Shown: positions 36,901-41,079 of the stretch, in pieces
How the letters are laid out: each line of letters begins with the position of its first letter
Numbering within the stretch: position 1 is the stretch's first letter
Assembly (NCBI GenBank): GCA_937918955.1
Contig: CAKZRZ010000145.1
Coordinates: 1 to 41,079, forward strand
Source: an uncultured Arenicella sp.
GTDB taxonomy: Bacteria; Pseudomonadota; Gammaproteobacteria; Arenicellales; Arenicellaceae
DNA: 41,079 bases
Direction: 5' to 3'
Translations under genes and position numbers: made by a program
Notes under the pieces: model-generated
Told to the model about the DNA's origin: nothing
What the model saw: the letters and a program-made list of their open reading frames with translations, nothing else
The model's database searches: none

Positions 36901-36923
36901 CGAAATGCTATGGAATCAACCAT
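33891..36923 (-). CDS. Dual-GHKL protein: MutL/MORC-like ATPase plus histidine kinase module
   Basis: The 1010-residue protein has two Bergerat-fold ATPase modules. The N-terminal one has ISELWKNSYDAYAT (Glu31, Asn35, Asp38), DNGHG (67-71) and KQGQKGIGRLS (109-119), as in MutL, Hsp90 and MORC ATPases. A long middle part includes a coiled region rich in Lys, Glu and Leu (about 535-760). The C-terminal one is a histidine kinase: a GHEM segment with His796 as possible phosphorylation site, NLVNNS (about 904-909), ADNGPG (935-940) and RGGRGIGLYLC (about 959-969). It overlaps dcm by 8 nt and the receiver gene by 20 nt. From memory the C-terminal part may match Pfam HEF_HK. The combination suggests an ATP-driven clamp or sensor that phosphorylates the receiver protein. 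Confidence 0.85.
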   Translation of the reverse strand: MVDSIAFRTRARTIDHLGREQIADCPTAISELWKNSYDAYATKAELHIFDGENENLINSSSVCALVDNGHGMSRDEFERKWLTVGTDSKLLDKKVDDLDKCDLSEVRPKQGQKGIGRLSCATLGKLLLIVSKRKNSPFVAALIDWRLFENPFLLLHDIQVPVVEFEKKEDLIDLQSELFNKLIGNLWADSSDELRSLRVEEAWSEFSIQEMSALTKKEKAAISNKKMTTKSRIEDTVLSQSFSSRHFSSWDVWNGKSEHGTAMFIAGIHNDLDSQLIPKQNRDGTQERGSELLRAKLLNFVDPYAEKEASNVRNFKTLVYAWNGKLRRPIIDAKEGLTKAHFDDLEHIVEGHVDEKGVFTGRVKSFGKWNEKVLIEPKVKYKTTKATRFGPFDIRFGAYEGNRSTSTLSDDQHAEYEKKAKEFSGFLIHRDGLRVMPYGVESNDFFEVEKRRSINAGDYVWSNRRIFGRIKISREENPNLKDKAGREGFIDNNASKIFREIVENILIDVAFRFVGKRSSIRKPILDKIKKERAKQKLEKDRQELIKNQLKSLKLEIENNSPKLEELILDLGEMAKSLAKGLFLESKQASLDCKNRVNTLGSRLSALTLRETVPHKLRTVEKLYKAYKENEEIAQGFIKQLDSSVNAALARYSKNEEYDTAIKIYESKLDQLNLKIRALDVQGREVLEAETFGFSKVVKECQSIYINLMADSLKALKTKKVSFDVVLEKLDKNYLQGEYEVIQRLTPYVTGLENIKQQIDLEGLAIHGLNEAEKWKDEVGRLHQLAQLGITVEVIGHEMEGLDSSIMTGLKALEGAKFNKAEQLQYKNILDSQRQLTDKWRFLSPLKLSGEKYEKDISGEEIFVYVNNYFTNSFESDDIDFDATPAFRDSRLYEQPARIFPVFINLVNNSRYWVKYSEQEEKKIVLDIIGNQVVVADNGPGVSKQDYDQLFTIFFSRKQRGGRGIGLYLCRQNLRAGGHSIRYAVDPSEKILSGANFIMDFRGITSGRTTK

Positions 36924-38091
36924 GCTTTTTCAATTCCACTCGTTCCGCATGCGCTTCCAGCATTGCTTTGACATTCTCAAGAATAACTTTGCCAAGCTGG
37001 ATAGGAACCGCATTTCCAACTTGCTTGCTTTGACTTATGATCCCGCCAGAAAACACGAAGTCTTCAGGAAAGGTTTGGAACCTTGCGGCATGCCTAACTG
37101 TTATGCCATGATTCTTCCATGGGTGAAGAAACCGGCCCTTAGATGGATTTGTGCAGCCTGTTGTCATAGTCGGCCCAGGTTGAGCTAATTTTACTCGGCC
37201 ATAAGTATCTTTGTGACCAGCGTAGTCACCACCATGACATCCTAAACGAAAGCCTATATCTTCTCTGCTACCGTTTATCGGTGTTTCTTTAAAGCGCTCC
37301 TTGAGATCGATAGAATGGTTCATATGGATAGCTGATAAGTCATTAGCCTTTGGTGAGATGGGACTCCCATACTCAAGACCAAGATCATCACATTTATTGA
37401 GAAGCCTATTCAATTTCTTTTCTACGTACTTGGGAGCTGGTTCAAAAACGGTAGAAGCCGTATTCCATTCAACGTCGCCTTTGCCTGGTGCGAAATGGGT
37501 TTGTTTAGGCGGCCAATCTAGTTTTGTATTTTTTAAATCCGTTCTCACACCAATAATAAATACTCGGGTTCGATTTTGTGGCACACCATAATCTTTAGCA
37601 TTAAGTTTAGTTGGCCCAATTAGTGTGTAGCCATTGCGCCTTGTTAAGTTTTTAAAGCGCTGAACATACATCTCATGCTTCTTCCAGAGCATACCGGGAA
37701 CGTTTTCAACAACAAACACTTTAGGGCGCAACGCTTTAACAAAATCGAAGTACCTCAACAGCAGCTTGTTTCTAGGGTCATCTACACCAGCATCAAGTAT
37801 TCTATGCGCTGAAAACCCCTGACACGGTGGACCACCTAATAACAAATCAAGGTCACCAGGCACTAGACCAGCGTTAGCTAAAACATCATTAGGTGAAATG
37901 TTGTTGATATCACCTTCGAACAGCTCTGGGGCATTACCAGAAGCATTTTTTATATTTTTTCTATAAGTAGCGCTGGAATCACGGTCAAACTCTATTGCCG
38001 ATAGTACTTCTATCCCCGATTTTGTAGCCGACAACGAAAATCCGCCCGCACCAGCAAACAAGTCTATCGCTGTTAGTCCCTGTGCTTTCAT
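36916..38091 (-). CDS. DNA (cytosine-5-)-methyltransferase
   Basis: The 391-residue enzyme transfers a methyl group from S-adenosylmethionine to C5 of cytosine in DNA. All key motifs are visible in order: I (DLFAGAGGFS, 10-19), IV (GGPPCQGFS with catalytic Cys90), VI (ENVPG, 129-133), VIII (QNRTRVF, 172-178), IX (RHAARFQTFPEDF) and X (QVGNAVP). The target-recognition part lies between VIII and IX (about 200-320) and does not reveal the DNA site. It is the first gene of a three-gene minus-strand operon. No restriction nuclease gene is present in the window, so it is either orphan or belongs to an unusual system with the GHKL and receiver genes. Confidence 0.94.
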   Translation of the reverse strand: MKAQGLTAIDLFAGAGGFSLSATKSGIEVLSAIEFDRDSSATYRKNIKNASGNAPELFEGDINNISPNDVLANAGLVPGDLDLLLGGPPCQGFSAHRILDAGVDDPRNKLLLRYFDFVKALRPKVFVVENVPGMLWKKHEMYVQRFKNLTRRNGYTLIGPTKLNAKDYGVPQNRTRVFIIGVRTDLKNTKLDWPPKQTHFAPGKGDVEWNTASTVFEPAPKYVEKKLNRLLNKCDDLGLEYGSPISPKANDLSAIHMNHSIDLKERFKETPINGSREDIGFRLGCHGGDYAGHKDTYGRVKLAQPGPTMTTGCTNPSKGRFLHPWKNHGITVRHAARFQTFPEDFVFSGGIISQSKQVGNAVPIQLGKVILENVKAMLEAHAERVELKKHG

Positions 38092-38534
38092 TTTTACTCG
38101 CTCTGCCCGTTTGGAGCATTCTAAATTGATGCAGCTCTATACACCAGCGACATTTTAACGTACATTTTGTAACATTTGGCACTCTGATGAATAGGTAGGC
38201 GAAGCTTTATCCGATATTGCCCTCAATTTGTATCTCAACAAGCACTAGGCATCCACTTCACTCCTCCTTTAACACTTCTTCACGCAATCACCCGCGCTTT
38301 CGCGTAAAACTTGCTCCATCTATCGCAACCTCACATTTTTAGTTAAAAGCCAATTTTATTAGAGAATGCTCTGGAAATTTCAGCGAACTACAGCTTAGAT
38401 CTAACCAAAGAACGCAGTGAAAAACATCGCTAATCGCTATTCATCACCACTCAATTTCGCTCTTTGCTTAATAAGGCAAGCTAAATTCTTGCACGCTCCT
38501 TTGCTGCATTATTTGATTTTTTCGAAGCTGTCCT
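38092..38534. other. Upstream region of the methyltransferase operon
   Basis: No gene is supported in this stretch. The promoter of the three-gene operon should be here. It includes the repeated ACATTT elements (see separate entry) and a small hairpin CGCG-CTTT-CGCG at 38293-38304. No attachment site, tRNA or integrase remnant was seen. Confidence 0.5.
38150..38177 (-). promoter_or_regulatory. Three phased AAATGT elements upstream of the methyltransferase gene
   Basis: ACATTTT occurs at 38150 and 38162 and ACATTT at 38172 (AAATGT on the operon strand). Spacings of 12 and 10 nt are close to one helical turn, and the set lies 59-86 nt before the start codon. It may be a regulator or autoregulation site; no partner is known. 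Confidence 0.4.
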
Positions 38535-38803
38535 TCACGAAACTTGTGAATAGATGTACATATTATAAAAATGCACTATGCGAATAGTACAAAACCAAGA
38601 CCAGAGCTTAGATACTCAACGAGTGCTTCAACGCTATGGATGACACTGACATTTTGCATGCGCAATAGGACGAACCCTAGATTGAGTAAGTAGAAGCCAG
38701 CCACCAACATATGGTTTGCCGAACGCGCCAATGCGTCGTTGCCATTAAAACCATCTATGAGGTAGATAACTCGATTTTTGCGAATCGTACGAGAAACCAA
38801 CAC
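38535..38803 (-). pseudogene. Small membrane protein gene with a frameshift
   Basis: The frame from GTG 38803 encodes FNGNDALARSANHMLVAGFY and LNLGFVLLRM, the typical core of a family of roughly 100-residue membrane proteins. It stops at 38576 after LGFVLFA. The neighbouring frame, starting at once, reads IVHFYNMYIYSQVS and stops at 38535, which matches the usual end of the family (MHFFN-like). One missing base near 38578-38580 explains both. Upstream the frame is open to 38830 and encodes a further hydrophobic stretch but has no ATG. The gene is broken or the read has an error. The function of the family is unknown to me. Confidence 0.65.
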
Positions 38804-38943
38804 CGTGATAATAATGCTGACGAGTATTTAGAATGAGTAAATATGGATATAACCTCGTAGTAGTTTGTATTGTCACCATCCGCACTTTGTATCAATCCGT
38901 TGAGGCTACTTTAGTCGGGGCTTATATGATTTGACTTCAAGCT

Positions 38944-39003
38944 CTATAGACCTTTGGCAACCAATACCATTGCCTTTAATTTCAATGCACTATCGTAACC
39001 CAT
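38944..39003 (-). CDS. Possible 19-residue small protein
   Basis: ATG 39003 follows a strong GGGAG site by 6 nt and opens a 19-codon frame (MGYDSALKLKAMVLVAKGL) with an amphipathic, partly hydrophobic sequence. It lies between the 167-residue membrane protein gene and the frameshifted membrane gene on the same strand. It may be a small membrane-active peptide, a remnant or chance; I recognise no relative. Confidence 0.25.
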   Translation of the reverse strand: MGYDSALKLKAMVLVAKGL

Positions 39004-39032
39004 TATTTTCTCCCTATGGTGCGTTGATATAT

Positions 39033-39536
39033 CTATATCTTATTTGCGAGAATCTTCATAACAATCGCATCCAATGCCGCTAAGATTGGCGAAATCAATA
39101 CTGCCATTAACCCAGCAATCACAACGTTGCCCCCTGGTAGAAATGGAGTACCGGGAACTGAAAACGACCAAACAGCGAAAGCAACGGCAGAGGCAAAGCT
39201 CCTCCAGATAAGTTGAGGGACCGCTGGCCAATTCAAGTGTTGCTCCGCTGCTTTAGCAAACTCAAATAGGACCAACAACAAAGGGGTTAATAACACAAAG
39301 AACCAAAATACCGAGTGATTCGACCAAGGCACCGTTTTACTCGACACCATTTGCATTACCACAACGTAAGGGGCCAATACCTCCGTCGGGATAAACTTTG
39401 CGATTGCATCGAATGCTTTACTCGCAGTTGCATTTGCAGTCTCAATTCCATCAGGTGCATGACCATATGCTTTAGCTACGATTGTTTGTTTTTGACCACT
39501 CCTTCCTAAATCGTTGGTCATGGTTGATAAACTCAT
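39033..39536 (-). CDS. Unrecognised membrane protein
   Basis: The 167-residue protein has a polar N-terminal third and about three membrane segments (SVFWFFVLLTPLLLVLFEFA, SFASAVAFAVWSFSV and VVIAGLMAVLISPILAALDA). No family is recognised. A GGGA site stands before ATG 39536; the second ATG 15 nt later is possible. It lies 42 nt downstream of the lipoprotein gene on the same strand, so the two may be co-transcribed and act together in the envelope. It is part of the accessory region right of the methyltransferase operon. Confidence 0.6.
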   Translation of the reverse strand: MSLSTMTNDLGRSGQKQTIVAKAYGHAPDGIETANATASKAFDAIAKFIPTEVLAPYVVVMQMVSSKTVPWSNHSVFWFFVLLTPLLLVLFEFAKAAEQHLNWPAVPQLIWRSFASAVAFAVWSFSVPGTPFLPGGNVVIAGLMAVLISPILAALDAIVMKILANKI

Positions 39537-39578
39537 ATCGATTCCCTATTTTTGGTAATTGTTAAAATTCAGAATTAA

Positions 39579-40739
39579 CTACTCACTAGTAGAGCATCCT
39601 AATGCCGCGATTCTCTCCTGATCCTTTGCATTTATCGCGGCTAAACAATTCTCAGTCTTTTGCTTGGCTAGCAATAAATTGATAGATGTCTCCAGAGCTG
39701 CAATTTCGTTATCATTGTTTGTCTTAAACGCACTGAATACATCGCCTGCGACTTTGAAGTAAGCGCCAATAATGTCGGCAGGTATTTTGAAAAACGCGAC
39801 CAACTCTCCATCTGACTCCTGTACATATTTAGTCGGAATCCCATCTTTAAATGTAAATGTAGCCTCGTTATCAGCAAATAGCGTTTGATGTATAGGTAAG
39901 AAGTGGTCAGGAGATTCGCTTGGAGAAAGAACGAGTGATTTTGTTTCTACACCATCAACAGCTAACTCTACGAGATACGGCAGATTTTGTCGGTAAAAAA
40001 TACCGTTCCCGGTCTCGATAACACTATTGCCTTCTTTTGGCGCATTTTGAATAGCGGTGCCAAACAACTTGCTTATTTGCAAAGTAACTTTGTTCGAACA
40101 AATATCAGTCTTCTCCATACTGCTTATCGGAAATGTGAAAACATATTGCCCAACTTTTCCGCAGTTTGGCTTTTGTTGATCTGCCGCATTTGCTGCAAAC
40201 GCAATACCACTACCTACCGAGGATGCTATGTTGCTCAATACTTCGGTTATTTTTGATTCGGTTTTAGAGTTGGATGATTGGAGCAAGCCGCGCTCATTAA
40301 TACCTATGTCCAATTTATTTTTGCCAACAAGGTTGGCCCTATAAGTCAATGAGTACCCAGACTTATAATCTGGGTACATAGCGCTCATGCTTGCAACGGC
40401 GGTGGTTTTTAAATTCGTTGAAACAATTTCGTCCGCTAAGACATTTGCTCTTTCGTCCTTAGCTTTAGCTTCAGCAAGAAACTTGGCTTTCTTAGCGGCA
40501 TCACCTTCGGTTGCAGCGAGTTTTTTGGCTGTCTTTGCTTGCACCCTAAGATCTTGAATTTCTTTTTTAACGGGCGAAGCTGGGTCCGTTACGTCAATCG
40601 TAATTATTAAGCCCCTTTTTGGTAAAAAATAATTTAACCCGCCGGATAACGGTTCTTGATTCAACTTAGAGCTCTCGATACTGGCGCAGGCCGTTAGCAT
40701 ACTGATCAAAAAAAGAGCTAGAAAAACACGGTAAAACAT
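39579..40739 (-). CDS. Unrecognised lipoprotein
   Basis: Starting at ATG 40739 the product has 386 residues with a lipoprotein signal MFYRVFLALFLISMLTACAS (lipobox LTAC); an in-frame start at 40784 would put 15 residues before it. After the anchor comes a short coiled stretch rich in Ala and Lys (about 62-95), then a mixed alpha/beta body with an even spread of polar residues. The C-terminal end contains two cysteines (ENCLAAINA and LGCSTSE). No domain is recognised. It is the first gene of a pair with the membrane protein downstream. Confidence 0.65.
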   Translation of the reverse strand: MFYRVFLALFLISMLTACASIESSKLNQEPLSGGLNYFLPKRGLIITIDVTDPASPVKKEIQDLRVQAKTAKKLAATEGDAAKKAKFLAEAKAKDERANVLADEIVSTNLKTTAVASMSAMYPDYKSGYSLTYRANLVGKNKLDIGINERGLLQSSNSKTESKITEVLSNIASSVGSGIAFAANAADQQKPNCGKVGQYVFTFPISSMEKTDICSNKVTLQISKLFGTAIQNAPKEGNSVIETGNGIFYRQNLPYLVELAVDGVETKSLVLSPSESPDHFLPIHQTLFADNEATFTFKDGIPTKYVQESDGELVAFFKIPADIIGAYFKVAGDVFSAFKTNNDNEIAALETSINLLLAKQKTENCLAAINAKDQERIAALGCSTSE

Positions 40740-41079
40740 AGTTGCCACCAAATTAATGTTAATAGTCAATATATATCGTGTCACCGAAGACAGTTATCTC
40801 TCGGCCAGAATCCAACTTTTTAACTAATATGATGATGCTCGGTAAAAACTAAGGCACGCTCGCCTAAGTCTTTTGACAAGTGTGTTGCTTGCGATATGTG
40901 TTGTTGCTAATAAAGCCTTGGTCTTTAAATATTAGATTAGATTCTTCGCTTTGCTCAGAATGACGGGTGGGATAACTCGGAATTACGGAGAGGGTATCTC
41001 GGGATTATAACTAGGGTAGCTACGCGTTACAGGTGGATATTTTTCACTTAGCTTCAAATAACGTTTTAAAACTATCAAT
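40740..41079. other. Gene-free right end of the window
   Basis: No gene is supported. The last 150 nt contain a partial palindrome, ATTCTTCGC-TTT-GCTCAGAAT (40941-40961), of a type often seen as an intergenic repeat, and a run of degenerate short repeats given separately. The rest holds nothing I can name. Confidence 0.5.
40970..41030. repeat. Three degenerate ~22-nt repeats
   Basis: GGATAACTCGGAATTAC (40970-40986), GGGTATCTCGGGATTAT (40992-41008) and a weaker third copy at 41014-41030 are spaced 22 nt apart. The first two agree at 13 of 17 positions by eye. They lie directly after the palindrome at 40941-40961. Confidence 0.5.

Noticed and set aside
33891-36923. MutL mismatch repair protein
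   Set aside because: The C terminus is a histidine kinase module, and length and partners differ from MutL.
36916-38091. Classical restriction-modification system
   Set aside because: No restriction endonuclease motif was found in the two partner genes or elsewhere in the window.
38293-38304. Hairpin CGCG-CTTT-CGCG as an integron attC or attachment site
   Set aside because: No core-site pairs or integrase nearby; the hairpin alone is too short.

Overview
The window looks like a chromosomal segment of a gammaproteobacterium, probably marine. The support is the gene content: argS followed by an FtsN-like SPOR protein, long PutA without a ribbon-helix-helix domain, purK-purE, cusCBA and a ZnuD-like TonB receptor, with Gram-negative lipoproteins and lpxD. 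No rRNA, tRNA, CRISPR array, transposase or integrase was recognised. Species cannot be named from this.

Left part (1-11.5 kb) is ordinary chromosome. A plus-strand run holds the end of argS, a SPOR protein and a radical SAM/SPASM protein. A minus-strand operon reads lpxD, DUF374 acyltransferase, thioredoxin-type arsC, cysK. A plus-strand series follows: orphan TAXI lipoprotein, beta carbonic anhydrase, and a PhoU-like accessory protein with a PiT phosphate transporter. A GMC oxidoreductase lies on the minus strand.

Middle part (11.6-21.6 kb) has putA broken by one frameshift, dps, a TetR regulator divergent from an alpha/beta hydrolase, purK-purE, and a membrane hydroxylase coupled to two exported rhodaneses.

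Metal region (21.7-32 kb). A His/Glu-rich TonB receptor with a small exported His/Cys protein converges on a copper/silver-type efflux operon (small exported protein, cusC, cusB, cusA). This operon is preceded by a merR gene and a DUF4396 membrane protein. A MerR-type promoter with a 19-nt spacer and an 8-bp dyad sits between merR and the efflux genes. Its predicted start falls on the first ATG.

Right part (32.1-41 kb) is accessory DNA, visibly AT-richer across 32-37 kb. Its core is a tightly overlapping three-gene operon: a 5-methylcytosine DNA methyltransferase, a 1010-residue protein with a MutL/MORC-like GHKL ATPase at the N terminus and a histidine-kinase module at the C terminus, and a receiver-domain protein with a long uncharacterised output region. 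There is no recognisable restriction nuclease. I read it as a candidate defence system in which a methyltransferase and a DNA-clamp-like ATPase are wired to two-component phosphotransfer. A 21-nt tandem duplication and an AT-rich inverted repeat mark its left edge. To its right are a frameshifted small membrane-protein gene, an unrecognised membrane protein with a lipoprotein, and degenerate repeats at the window end.
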